Of a DNA stretch of 64,000 nucleotides, positions 1 through 11,357 are shown in pieces. This DNA comes from Unio delphinus. Lineage: Eukaryota > Mollusca > Bivalvia > Unionida > Unionidae. The stretch spans positions 1,716,001 to 1,780,000 of the forward strand of contig JAQISU010000164.1 in assembly GCA_029339505.1 (NCBI GenBank), written 5' to 3'. Under the pieces are notes generated by a model. It did no database searches, had not been told where the DNA came from, and worked only from the letters and a program-made list of their open reading frames with translations. The first letter of the stretch is position 1; every line of letters begins with the position of its first letter. The position numbers and the translations under genes were made by a program.

Positions 1-2029
1 TAAAACAACCAACTGAATTATGAACACCATTGCGACGAGAAAAAGCCATTATGTACACCAGTACATCATAACTACAGAAAAAGTGTCAAAACAACTCTTA
101 AGAGCGCTTGATTAAACTGTGATAAAAAAAAATAAATTCGAGCATTGTTGTATTATTTGGCACACAAGATGATAATAATTTGTTTATTGGTCCCCGTAAA
201 AGGCGGCTCATCTTCTTTATGTTGTTGTTTTAATATATTTTATGTAACTACTGGTATAATATTTTATTTAATTTTCCTTTTGTTTTATTCATGGTTGTAA
301 ACTGTTTCGAATATTTTTTTAAATAAGTTGTCTGCGTAATTTGACTGTTGAAAACACAAATTACGTAGAATCTATAGTTGTTTATGTACGTGTTGACAAT
401 TAGTAATAATAATCGAAATAAGACTTAAAATGGCGCCTTAAATGCATTTTCGCAGTGACTAATGCGATATCGATGTTTCCAGAATAATTTTGTTGATTCT
501 CATTGGTTGCGGGAGGTCATATTAATATAGTTAGTTTATTGAAAATCAATAGTATATGTTGTCACATGGGGTCTATTGCGAACTACAATTGCAATATATA
601 CGGAGAAAATTAGGTAATTTACACTTTTATGTTTCTGATTAAGGTATGCAGACGTATTTTGATGTTGTACATACATAGTTGTGGAGAGGTAAAACATTTA
701 TGTGGACTGTTCAGTTATAATACAAAGTACTCATTTTTGGACTTTAATATTATTTTGGAACTGTAGTAAGCTATATGAAAGAATTCTGGACAACGCCATG
801 TTGACAACATCATGATTCTTAGAGGCCCAGTTCATTAACGGTTCTAAAATATTATCGGGCTTTTTATTAATTTAGAACTTTCATAGACTCATTTGGATTC
901 ACTTCATTGTACCGTAAGTTCCTCTCATATTTTTCATTTATTACTTTAATAATTAAATTAAAACATTTTACAAAACTTGTTGGTTTTTCTTTTTTCTGTT
1001 ACCTAAATTTGTGACCATAGAGTTGTAACAATGTAAGCGACACATAAACCAAAAAGTACATGTTAGTGTCCTTTACACATGCCAAATATATGTGTCTCTA
1101 ATATAGGGCTGATTCTGTGTTCTGGTTCACACTAATGGTATGTCAGAATTTCACTGTAAATTCTTCATTATATCCATCCATTATTCACACTTTCATTTTT
1201 CGAGTATACCTAAAATCATTCAAGATTTCTCATTTGTTTGGTACATATATTAGACTAATATTCTAAATTCTTTAGTTTCATTATTTTTATAGTTTTTGTA
1301 GGTCTATTCATCCAACAAGTAGCCATGCTTTCATTTCCAGGACGAAACTCCAAACCCATATCTCGATGAAATTTGGTACAGGTACATAGTTGCAAATACC
1401 TTTTGATATGCATACAAATCGGCAGAAGAATATATACAGCCTAGATACTTATATGATTCAATCGTTACTTTTGTATGGCCAACATACCACTATTTGTAAG
1501 TTTTGAAATGGCCACTGTGAAAGACAATCACTCTTGTTTTTCCATATTCACTTTTAATTTCCGCTTTAGGCAATATGTATAAATCCTATTGAGCATACTT
1601 TACAACTGGTAAGCAGTGTCAGCAAATTAAAATTAAATCAGTTACATACAACAATAAAAACAAAATTTATATGGCTTCGAAATACACTATCCTGTTTCCT
1701 TCAGCTAAAAAGGGTTTTAAATAATTCAAATGTAAAGAACAGAGAAAGACCAATAAAATGCTTCCATTTTTTCTTCCACTGTAGGTATTAATTTGCTAGA
1801 GAAGTTCTTATGGGTTTCTTTTATTAGGATTACGTCGTACTCCTTTAATTCAATAAGTTTCTGGGATTGTTACTTATCCAAGTCATTTCTACTAATTGAG
1901 GCAATTCGGAAGTTTATTTCTTCCATTCTTGGATCACCAATAGTTGCCGCATTCTTTTTATATAGGTATATTGGAAATTTAGATTCAATCTGAAATTAAG
2001 TTGTGGGATAAAGGGTGAATTTAGTTATT
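1..2029. other. AT-rich DNA, no gene recognised
   Basis: I see only short chance frames and A/T runs here. There is no protein-like frame, no RNA gene and no clear tandem repeat. Confidence 0.5.
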
Positions 2030-3523
2030 TTGTTGCAGGAGCACTGGTCCCTCATGAGTTCCATATTCATTGGATGTTTCCAGTTCGGTTGGTTCAGTTT
2101 TGTCATAGCTCTCTGTTATTTCCGTCTCTTGTTTCTGTCTCCATTTCAGTTTCCTAAGGTCAGTACTGTAATCGTTTTCATCATCGTCGTCATGATTACA
2201 TTCATCCTGGTCAGTGTCAATTCTATTCTCGCCGAGTTCGTCTTGTCATTTGTACTATCAACGTCATTTTCCTTGAGGTCCCTCTTGATCTCTTATTTCC
2301 GGGGCCTCTGCCTCTTTATCTTCCGTGACTGGGCTTTCCTCGTCTTTCTTGTTATCCTCAGAACTGGGACTGGGGTAGATGTCAGCAGCTGCAGACCACT
2401 CGAGCCAATCGGCCCCAGCTCCAAACGTTTTTGTTCGTCCTTGTCCATCATCAAGGGGTGGAATCTATTGTTAGTTTGAATAGGTTCGAGTAAGGAGGGG
2501 TTAGCTCTTCCACATTGGGGGGAGAGGGGCTTAGATATTTACCCCATGCAGGGATCAGATGGGAGTCTTCCCCAATCGCCGCAAAGTTCAATTCCGGGAG
2601 TGGTGTCTGGTGACTTTGTTGTTTCTTTCTTTGCCTCTTGCTCTTCTACTTCACTAACTGTTGGTATCATGGGCCCTCCCAATAGCTCCCCATTTCTAAT
2701 ATGTTTCAATATATTCCCGATCTCTTCTTGCAATTGGTTATCTTCGTCTACGTTTAGGTTATTGTTGATATTACTGTTGGTGGTTGCGGCTTTTACCGCT
2801 TAAATGGCTGTTTCTGGGTATTCTTGGCTGACTCTTACAGCCCCTAAGACAGTGGCCAATCTGCCTACACCTCGGACATGTTCTTTCGGCCTCACAGCCC
2901 CTGTACCAACTCTTGTGTTGGAAACCCATAACAAAGAAATACGTTGGGATTTATTTTGCTGCTTGTTTTGGTACCCATATTTTCCTCACTCCTGTCTTAA
3001 TATTTCTGACACCATACACAGTTGCCAATTTGCTGTTCTTAACCGGGGTGGTTTTAATTTTGCTGATTAACTCAGTATTGCTAACTTCCAAATGTATGCC
3101 AGAGATAAAAGAATTTTAAAAAAAGACATCTGCTATTTTCGCCTGAAACTCTCTCGATATGGGGTCATTCTTAATGCCCCGTGCCTTTATCCCTGTAAAC
3201 TCAAAGCTACTTATTTGGAGAAGTGGAGTATTGTGGTCTCTTGAGTAGAGAACAAACCCCCAACCACCCCCATATTGCAAGCGATTAATTGACTCTGTAT
3301 CAACCCCTAGCACGTTTAGTGCAGTTAATACCTCTGCTTGCTTCGGGTATTTTCAACCTTCCCAAAATCTAAGGCTTGACAACCCACTGGGTGATATGAC
3401 ACCAGACATTGGTTCTCTTCTGTCCCTACGAATTAAGTTTGAAAGTAGTCTTTTATCCAGCTTGGTGCTATTGCCAATATGGTGTTCTTCAAAGGGTATT
3501 ATATGTACATGGATTTCAGCCAT
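2030..3523 (-). pseudogene. Decayed retroelement ORF1-like protein with CCHC zinc knuckle
   Basis: Read on the minus strand from an ATG at 3521-3523 (MAEIHVHIIP), a protein-like frame runs to about 3116, crossed by one TGA. It then continues in shifted frames through a CCHC knuckle at about 2837-2878 (CPRCRQIGHCLRGC, spacing CX2CX4HX4C) to an acidic, Asp/Glu-rich tail at about 2200-2480. A basic N-terminal region, a zinc knuckle and a charged tail are usual for nucleic-acid-binding ORF1/Gag proteins of non-LTR elements. The frameshifts and stops make it non-functional. No LTR and no RT are attached. A Gag from another retroelement class is the main alternative. Confidence 0.5.
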
Positions 3524-3896
3524 TGTGTCGGAGTAGAGCTCGCTGAAAAATTTGAGTGAGTAGATCTCACACTACTGATGGTTAAACTTTGCAAACAGAT
3601 TGACAAATGCACATAAAAAACAACAATACCTCGAAATGTTAATTCAACAATGTAAATCAACACAAATTCGAAAATGTATAAAGGCATAACGAAATATTGG
3701 GAACATTAAGAAACAAACATGAAAAAGGATAAATCAAGCAAATTTTCATAAAAATAGTTAAATACAAAGGGTAAATTAAATTTCAAAAGCAAAGGGTGTT
3801 TGACAACTAACACAACTCTTGTGGACTTTTGGGGGGATGGGTGTGCACCAGACAGATGCCTTTCCCAATAAATAAAAGGTGTTTTATGTGCATATG

Positions 3897-3898
<2 letters not shown>

Positions 3899-3934
<36 letters not shown>
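3899..3934. repeat. (AC)n microsatellite
   Basis: Uninterrupted AC dinucleotide run followed by CGTGTG. Confidence 0.95.
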
Positions 3935-3937
<3 letters not shown>

Positions 3938-4499
3938 TGATTGTTTGTATTATTTTTATTAAAAGAAGTTTGATCAATAATTTTGTTCCAAACAAAGATT
4001 TTTGACGGGATATTTATAATCCTCGCTTTATTCTAAAGAGTTACTCTTCCGATTCAGGTTTTTCCCTAAAACTGGAGCTCCTTTTCTTTTCTATGTCCCA
4101 TGTTTGCTATATGTGTCCCCATATAGTTTGTCTCTGAGTATAATTTTTTGAATCTGTTGATTATATTTGTAAATTTAATAAGAAAGGGTGCTAGGAAGTG
4201 CTAGCTCTTCTCGTAATTTAGCCCTATATAGAGTTCTTGTTTTTTTCTTCTCATCGTTTTTTTAAATTCCATTTGTATTTTATTGTCCAGTTTGTCTAGG
4301 ATCGTAATATCAAGATCCATATATATTAAAGTATATTTAATGTTAGAATACATGTGCGCTTTAGCTATTTATGCACGCTTCATAATGCACATCGGCATAA
4401 GTGCCCCGATTTTAAAATTCTCATATATACATTGGATCATATGTCTGCTATTTTCATTTTCATTTTTTTCTAACATGCACTCTGAGTGCTTTTAACGTT

Positions 4500-4905
4500 G
4501 TTTTTCATCAACTGTGGTTGTAAACCAGGGTGATCTTCGTTGTAATTCTGCTGTCAGGGTCCAGGCCTCTGAGGAATACAAAAAGACTGAGATGACTAGC
4601 GCTCTCAATAGTCTGATTTTAGTTTTCAGACTGATATTCTTGTCTCTCCAGATGGATCTTAGCTTTGATATAGCTGCCATTGTTTGTCCTGCTCATGACA
4701 AAATTTCTGCTCTTGAACCCTCTTCGGTGATTATGGAACCAAGATATTTGAACTGGCTCACCGTTTCCAGTTCCTGTCCTCTGACTTTCTAAGATTTGTT
4801 TGCCACTGTTTGTCATCAGCTTTGTCTTCTCAGTGCTTATCTCCATATAAAATCTGGAAGATGTTTCATCCAGTGTCTCCACTAAGATGGCAAGCTTGTA
4901 ATGAT
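4500..4905 (-). pseudogene. LINE fragment, end of the RT domain
   Basis: Minus-strand translation gives, in two frames, peptides typical of the region after the catalytic box of RTE-like endonuclease-reverse transcriptases: MEISTEKTKLMTNSG, then after a frameshift near 4790 a stretch with KLRSIWRDKNISLKTKIRLL and YSSEAWTLTAELQRR. The match stops abruptly at about 4535. Catalytic RT motifs and the endonuclease are absent, so this is a dead fragment. The family assignment rests on recognised motifs; the exact clade is not certain. Confidence 0.7.
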
Positions 4906-5344
4906 AGATTATTGGGTGAATAATAAGCGAATCGAAAGAATTATTTAAATAAAAATGTGCCGGTTGCAAAAATATTGTATTAGTGGGTGGCTGTATTTTT
5001 CTAGAAGTGTACTGTAACTAGATTTCTGAAATCTTTTTCATCCAATTAGATCTGTAATGATTGATCCGATTAAGTAACTTTTCAGTTTACACTTACAAGT
5101 ATGTTTCTGGTTATTTTACCCCAGTGCTAATGTAATTAGTACTCGGTGTGTTATCAACTTGGGCATGACTTACGTCATGAGACGTATCATTTGTATCCGC
5201 GAGTGTTGTGGGAAACCTATTCATTATGTGTCCTGCCTGTTCACATTTAAAAGCTTTTCTCATCTTTCATTGCAACGCAGAGGTGATTCCAGAGATCAGT
5301 CACTGTGGATTTTAAAGTTTTTTTTTTTTCAACTGACGTGATTA

Positions 5345-5790
5345 AGAAAATTAACCAGCCAAAGAAAATCAGGCTTAAATTAAACCTTGAACAACTGAAT
5401 GACCCTAACATCTGCATGTAGGTCCATGCCACAATTGGAGGAAAGTCCCCACTCCGTGTGATACATGTTGATGTTCAAATGATGACAGACACTTTAAACC
5501 AGTCATTACAACAGCTGCCAAGGACATCATTGGCCTCCATCGCCCAAAGAAGAATCCCTGGGTTACAGAAGAGATTCTAAATCCGTATGATGCACAAAGA
5601 GACCTCAAAAACACCAGTCACACAACAGGGTAAATAAAGTACCGAGAAATAAACAAGAATATCAGAAAAAAACTTGGTGGAACAAAGCTAAAGAAGATTG
5701 GATTGGACAAAAGAGCACAGAAATAGAGAGCAGTCTGATAAAGTATGACAGCAAAAAGGCATTCCAAATTATAAAAACGAAACCCGAGTA
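5345..5790 (+). pseudogene. LINE fragment, linker between endonuclease and RT
   Basis: Plus-strand frames with stops give peptides such as KIRLKLNLEQLNDPNIC and later HRPKKNPWVTEEIL. They resemble the linker that precedes RT in RTE-like LINEs (a PWVT.EIL.LC..RR pattern). The LINE fragment at 61.3-63.1 kb has the same region (DQWISDEVLNLADKRR). Stops and frameshifts show decay. It lies opposite in orientation to the fragment at 4.5-4.9 kb, so the two are separate insertions or were rearranged. Confidence 0.6.
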
Positions 5791-5794
5791 CGTG

Positions 5795-6580
5795 TATTTA
5801 ATAAATAAAAGAATTTATACAATTCCGTGACAACTGTTAAAGGACTGAAATTCCATCAATAAAACAATGTATATTTTGTTTCTACTTACAACTAAGATAA
5901 GCTCTTAAAAGATTCTTTTTCTTAAAACATTACTTACATTATTAACCAATCATGGACAGTCAAATCCATATATTCTCTATTTTATGTTCATCCATTTCCA
6001 GGTTGCTTCCCATATTTCCATATAATTAGTACCGTCTATTTTTCTGCAACGTACAATTTAATGCAGTGTCCAGCGTCTGCATCAATTTGCTGATTTATTT
6101 TAACATATTTGTTTGCAACAGTCATCGTGGAAAGTTAATGAAATCGAACATTGACATAAAGCATTGTGCAAACAACATGAACTTTATTCGAGCTCTCTAT
6201 TCATTAACAATAATTCAACATCAACGGTTCGTCTATAGCGCAAGACGCACGGGTCATGTAGACATTCAACACAGTTTCAGTAATGGGTGTTATTTTTAGG
6301 ATTTGATTATACATACCTTTAAGTGGCAAGTATTCGCTTCATTTGGATTCGGATACTTTCATGTTTCTTTGGAAGGTAATTATTTAGAAACTACGAGAGG
6401 TGCGTAAAGCAAAATCAGTGTTGAAGTAAATAGACATTTATGAATGAATTGTACCAAAATGTGTGCTCCAGTACAATGTCGCGCGCTGTGATGTCACAAT
6501 GAAAGCTACACATATAATCATATTGACAAATTCATACTACCCTCGATTGTACGATGGCCGATAGCGGCCGCCACAATACA
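5795..6580. other. No gene recognised
   Basis: AT-rich sequence with only short frames. It contains one NotI-like GCGGCCGC site near 6564 and nothing that I can name. Confidence 0.45.
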
Positions 6581-6584
6581 ACAT

Positions 6585-6770
6585 CAAAGTAACATGAATT
6601 TGTACATGTTTGTACATGTACACATTTTATACGTGACGGATCAACATATTATAGTAATAGAGATTTGTGCATGTACACATTTTGTTCAAAAGTGTACGTG
6701 ACGGATCAACATGTTAAAGTAACAGAGATTTGTACATTTACACATTTTGCTCAAATGTGTTCATGTTCAA
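6585..6770. repeat. Degenerate tandem repeat, about 3 units of 55-75 bp
   Basis: Three imperfect units share TGTACATGTACACATTTT and GTGACGGATCAACAT. Length differs between units through a small insertion (GTTCAAAAGTG). Confidence 0.7.
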
Positions 6771-7390
6771 CTCTATATTATTTCACAAGTAAAGCCAATT
6801 AACATCCCTTGCGCAGTAATAAATTTTAAAGAACAATTCACCTTTCTGATAACCGCTCGGTTTATTTATTTGTTCGTCTGAACCCAATTACAATGGTCTC
6901 TATGTTAGCAAAAAAGCGACATAATCGATTCAAGAACATTTTATTCTGAATATAATAAAATAGAAGTTTTATTTTTTTGATGACTGAGAAATATCTACTG
7001 TACTGGTGCTTTGTAAAATCTGCCCTAATATTGGATCTATATACAGCATGTAATACCATGAACAATGGAAAACTGTTCAACCATGCTTGTAATTTTATGA
7101 ACTTGCATACAGCTTTAGTACTTACAATCGTGATAGACTTAATAACTTTGCATCAATGACTTATGTCTTTATAGTGTCAGCTTTGAGATATAAAAAACTG
7201 ATATTAACTTTTGTGAATATTTTTTTAATATTGTTTTTATTCTTCTTGTACAAAATAAATTAAAATAAAATGCTTATCGTCTTGAACTTGACCACATGCC
7301 AAACGTTTTTGATTTATATGGAGACTTTTTGACTTATCATTATATATCTCTTTGACTTTTAAGTCATGCACTGTTGATAACTTTATATTG

Positions 7391-7397
7391 TTATTAA

Positions 7398-7453
<56 letters not shown>

Positions 7454-7465
7454 TCATCATCATCA

Positions 7466-7515
<50 letters not shown>
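7391..7515. repeat. Compound trinucleotide microsatellite (TAG)n(TCA)n(TTA)n
   Basis: Runs of TAG, then TCA, then TTA follow without a gap. The array ends a few bases before the splice acceptor TTTCTTTAG of the exon at 7523. Confidence 0.95.
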
Positions 7516-7522
7516 TCTTTAG

Positions 7523-8094
7523 GCCGCACATACCAATAAGAAATTCAGAAGTAACAGACGACACTGCAGTAATATTGTTTCCCATCCCTGATGGAGAACA
7601 TTTATTGGATGATTTACGTAAGCATAAGCAATCTTTTTATGATGATGTATACAAATCTCTAAAATTATATATATAATTGTGATATATATTAAAGAAAACC
7701 ACAAACGCAAAACATTCTGCGCAAATAGTTTCGCATTTAATATATGCTTTTTCAAGCACGAAACGTTTTGAAAGAAACGGATGACGTTTTTTAAAAATTT
7801 AAGATGTATGTACATTTTTACATTGCAATTATATTGTATTTTATTATGTTTTATTGCATTGCCTTGTATGTTACGATATGATATTGTCGTATGGTATTGT
7901 TTTTCGTTCTGTGCTTTGCAGTCCTGTACCTTACCATTTTTTGTATTTTAGGAAGTGCATTTCCTTCGATTACCTCCCTCCGGTATAAAGATTCTAATGG
8001 AGACAAACAACATCTCATTCTGTGTCGAAACAATGCATTTATTGAACCTGAAGGTGGATGGAGTAAAGCAGGTCGAGTTTTTCTGGCCGTCTGA
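7523..8094 (+). CDS. TDP-43 N-terminal-domain-like protein, last two coding exons
   Basis: Two exons can be read: 7523-7617 (acceptor TTTCTTTAG, donor GTAAGC) and 7952-8094 (acceptor TTTGTATTTTAG, stop TGA). Phases agree: the last base of the first exon plus GA of the second makes an Arg codon in LDDLRSAFPS. The joined peptide of about 78 residues has VILFPIPDG, LDDLRSAFPSITSLRYKD and EPEGGWSKAGRVFLAV. These follow the order of the TDP-43 N-terminal domain: Ile-x-Pro, Asp-Gly, Phe-Pro, Leu-x-Tyr-Arg/Lys, Gly-Trp, then a hydrophobic strand. In TDP-43 that ubiquitin-like fold mediates head-to-tail oligomerisation. No RRM or Gly-rich region follows; the stop comes right after the domain and AATAAA signals lie at 8155 and 8267. 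The start exon was not found and must lie upstream. It may be a one-domain paralogue or a relic. Confidence 0.55.
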
Positions 8095-8154
8095 TGCTTC
8101 ACTGGTGAGGTTCATTCCATGATTTGGTTTACAAACGTGATTAACAATGTTCAA

Positions 8155-8272
8155 AATAAACATGTGCAAGTCTCAGAAATACCGAACACACCATGCAGCC
8201 CAATGCATGAATGAGATTGTCCGTGTCTCACTTGAATTTCAACATGTTATAATATACACAATTAGTAATAAA
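8155..8272 (+). promoter_or_regulatory. Candidate poly(A) signals
   Basis: AATAAA occurs at 8155-8160 and 8267-8272, 60 and 170 bases after the stop of the TDP-43-NTD-like frame. The motif is common in AT-rich DNA, so this is supportive only. Confidence 0.35.
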
Positions 8273-8481
8273 TGACATCAGCACCCGACTCTTTGGTGCG
8301 ATATTGAAATGACATGGTTGAAACAGATGTAGACCCGGAGAATGCCGCGGCTCGTACGTTTTCCTCTACCAAAAAGCTGTTATGAAGGATTTGTCTAAGT
8401 TGAATCATTAGCACACCGAAATTTGAAGGTTTTTTTTTTTAAAAAAAAAAAACTTTTTAATATCATGGTGTTTATATAAGT

Positions 8482-8670
8482 CTACTTTGGGAAATGAATT
8501 AGTACCTTAAGACCTTCAATATCCGCGTTCTTATATGTATCCAGCATCCAGTTACGACTCACAAGCCGGTTTTCTCGGTCTATTGCCAGCAGAGCATACA
8601 GAAAACTAACAGAAACTATAACTAAGCAGAAGTGGCGGAATATAAAAATGAACTTCAAGTTCAAATTCAA
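8482..8670 (-). other. Hypothetical 62-residue frame with a membrane anchor
   Basis: The frame starts MNLNLKFIFIFRHF and has one hydrophobic segment (about residues 5-29) followed by a polar tail, the pattern of a type II membrane protein start. A GTACTA donor-like sequence lies near 8503. No family is recognised and chance is possible. Confidence 0.15.
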
Positions 8671-8825
8671 CGAAAAGTCTAGATTTTATACTAAAACCTG
8701 AGGAATAAATACATTTAAACTTTCATACAAATACGCAATAATAAGCACAAAAAAGACCCACCCACCCCAGCACTTCCGGTAAGCAAAACAAATATAAAGC
8801 AAATACGGAAGATAAAAAAAATGTA

Positions 8826-8955
8826 TTACCTCAGTCAGTTTTCAGCTTTAAATTATCTCATTCGCAGTTATTGACATCTAATGTATTACCTTCGTCATAG
8901 TTATTGAGATTGAATTGATTATCTCAGTCACAGTTGTTAGCATTTTAATTGAATA
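8826..8955. repeat. Degenerate tandem repeat, about 60-bp unit
   Basis: ATGTATTACCT..GTCA.. with CAGTTATTGA/CATAGTTATTGA and TTATCTCA recurs two to three times with many changes. Confidence 0.35.
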
Positions 8956-9174
8956 ACTTTGTCTCATTTTTGCGGTAACCATGGTAGTATGGTAATTAGA
9001 AACACTAAAGTAAAGAAAGAAACAATATGGAATGTGATACTCTTTATTATGCAAAATGTGAATTACTAGAGGGATTTGATATTTGTTCTCTAAAGCTTGA
9101 AAATGTAATACAGTTAATATATAATTAGTTGGCGGTGGAAATTTGAATCTCAGAAACTGTTATGAGAGTTTATT

Positions 9175-9615
9175 TTATAATTTCTTCCGCCACTGGTTAT
9201 GAAGAAAATTTATCCAGTACTTGTTACGAAGATATTTATTTCTCATTGCTTTGATGTGATTGGTGATGGTTGATGGAAACTGCATCATGGAATCATCTTC
9301 ATGGCAAATATCTTGACGGCCAATCTCAGATCGATAGAAAGATGACGTATAATTCGAGGTCCTTTACGGACGCGTCATTCCTGGCGATGAGGATGTGATT
9401 TTACTCGAGGGGAGGGGGGGGGGGGCGAGAGATGCAGAGTTCGAACGAGGTTTCCTATTTGAGTACGAACTGTTTAAATGTAGAACTCTATCTATGGAAT
9501 GCAAGTTAAGGTCAGTAGATTCATTCACACTCATTGTCGTAGAAACCTTAGTGACAGTCAAGAAAGTTACAGTAGTAGGAATAGAGAAAAAAAATATTGT
9601 TACTAAATACAACAA
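9175..9615 (-). pseudogene. Hypothetical type II membrane protein, interrupted frame
   Basis: On the minus strand one frame runs from ATG at 9613-9615 to TAA at 9175-9177 (147 codons), with a single TAA at 9364-9366. The N-terminus is strongly hydrophobic (MLYLVTIFFFSIPTTVTF), followed by a Ser/Asn/Pro-rich stem with NXS/T sites and, after the stop, a charged segment (HIKAMRNKYLRNKYWINFL). This suits a Golgi type II enzyme stem, but no catalytic domain is present and I recognise no family. A C12 run at about 9410-9421 (on the minus strand) is a possible error site. Chance or a relic exon are both possible. Confidence 0.25.
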
Positions 9616-9619
9616 ATAA

Positions 9620-10360
9620 CTGCTGTATAAATTTTATTATTTATTTGTAAATATATTGAAACTGGCGCACTAGTAAACTACGCGAAGTAATAGTTTCAGA
9701 ATATCTAATAGCTTGTAATTTATATTTCAAGAAACAAAATATAATATAGTAAAAACAGACCTGTGTGTGAAAATTACGCTTCAAAAATATTCTCGATATG
9801 AAACGAACTATACATGAAATGAAAAGAAAACAATACTCGAATTGTCTGTAATACTGAAATAGTTCACACTGTAAAAGTTTAAAGACACCATCACTAGAAA
9901 GGAACCGTCAAGGCGGGCTATTCCTGACTTGGATCCTGTCGGAGATGTTGCTGTTCTGTCCATCTGGTTAGGGCCTGAGTAGACAAATATCAGCTTGTGC
10001 TGTATTTTACACATATATAAAGTGAGAGTTACCTCCCTTAACACGAGGTGTCACCCTTAACAGTATAGGTATATATCATTGATGAGAGAGCTAGAGGTTC
10101 GCTGTAAATGGTACAAACAGCTGCCTCGCGAGGTGCTCTGCTTAAAATGTTAGGTCTTACTGGATAGTTTCATATTTTGTCACCTTCCTAACATTGATGG
10201 TAGAAGGCATGAGCCTAATTATCACAATCCTAGCATTTATAAATTCACACACAAGCTAAATCTGTAATGTGGTTTCATTTACTTTGAGTAAAGCTTGGCA
10301 ATGGGTTGGCTTGTTGTGACTGAGGGAGGTGTTAAGTGAACATTTTCAGGGATTGATACT
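9620..10360. other. No gene recognised
   Basis: AT-rich sequence. A TATATAAAG-like box is at about 10014-10022, but no frame follows it that I can support. Confidence 0.4.
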
Positions 10361-10680
10361 AACTTTAGTTCGTTCGTCAGAGACTAGCAGTTTTCACTAC
10401 AGACTAAACACTGTACATATGTATTAGTCCAATGGGACTAACACTAGTAAGTTAGCCAGAGACTAGTAGTTTTCACATCAGACTAAAATCTATGTATAGT
10501 TATTAGTCTATGGGATTAACATTAGTCCGTTAGTCAGAGACTAGAAGTTTCCACCATAGACTAAAAACTGTACATAGGTATGAATTCAAAATTTGACTAA
10601 CATTTTTCATTTAGTCAGAGAGTAGTAATTGTTGCCACAGAACAAAAAATTAACAAAAGTATTAGTCCAATGGGACTTAC
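10361..10680. repeat. Tandem repeat, about 4 x 79 bp
   Basis: Four diverged units share GTCAGAGACTAG.AGTTT, a CAGACTAAA block and TATTAGTCCAATGGGACTA. The third and fourth units are the most diverged. Confidence 0.75.
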
Positions 10681-10867
10681 GAAACTCACAAGCGTAAAAT
10701 CAGATTTTTTTTGTTAAACCAAACTTGTTTGCCCCTATTTTATTTATATGGGATTTATTTTAAATTGTACTTTCAACAGAATGGGGGGGGGGGATAGTGA
10801 TCGTTGTTTCACTGATTTAATTTCTTTTTTTAAAGTATATACCTCTAAACTTGTTTGATAAATATTA

Positions 10868-11043
10868 GTACAACTGTGCATATCACTAAACATAATCGAC
10901 CTGCTATATTTACAACATTATATACCACCAAATATGATTGACTAGTCATTGTTACTACTGTGTATATCACTAAATATAACGAAATAGCTATTATCACAAC
11001 TGTGTGTATCACTAATATGATTGAATAGTTCTTATTACAAATG

Positions 11044-11122
<79 letters not shown>

Positions 11123-11340
11123 CTAAATGTTACTGAATAACTATTATTACAACTGTATATACCACTGAATAGCTTTTATTACAACTGTGTATACCACTAA
11201 ACATGATTGACTAGCTATTATTACAACTGTGTATACCACTAAACATGATTGACTAGCTATTATTACAACTGTATATACCACTCAATTTGATTGAATAGCT
11301 ATTTTTACAACTGTGTATACCAGTTACTATGTTTTGATAT
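10868..11340. repeat. 42-bp satellite, diverged, split by an (AT)n run
   Basis: Units of about 42 bp have the form ACTGTGTATACCACTAAA, then CATGATTGACTAGCTATTAT. They are diverged at the left and cleaner at 11,150-11,330. The core GTATACCACTAAA..GATT..TAGCT is shared with the 35-bp array that follows. Confidence 0.85.
11043..11120. repeat. (AT)n microsatellite
   Basis: AT dinucleotide run inside the 42-bp satellite. Confidence 0.95.
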
Positions 11341-11357
11341 CTAAACTCTGATTATCA

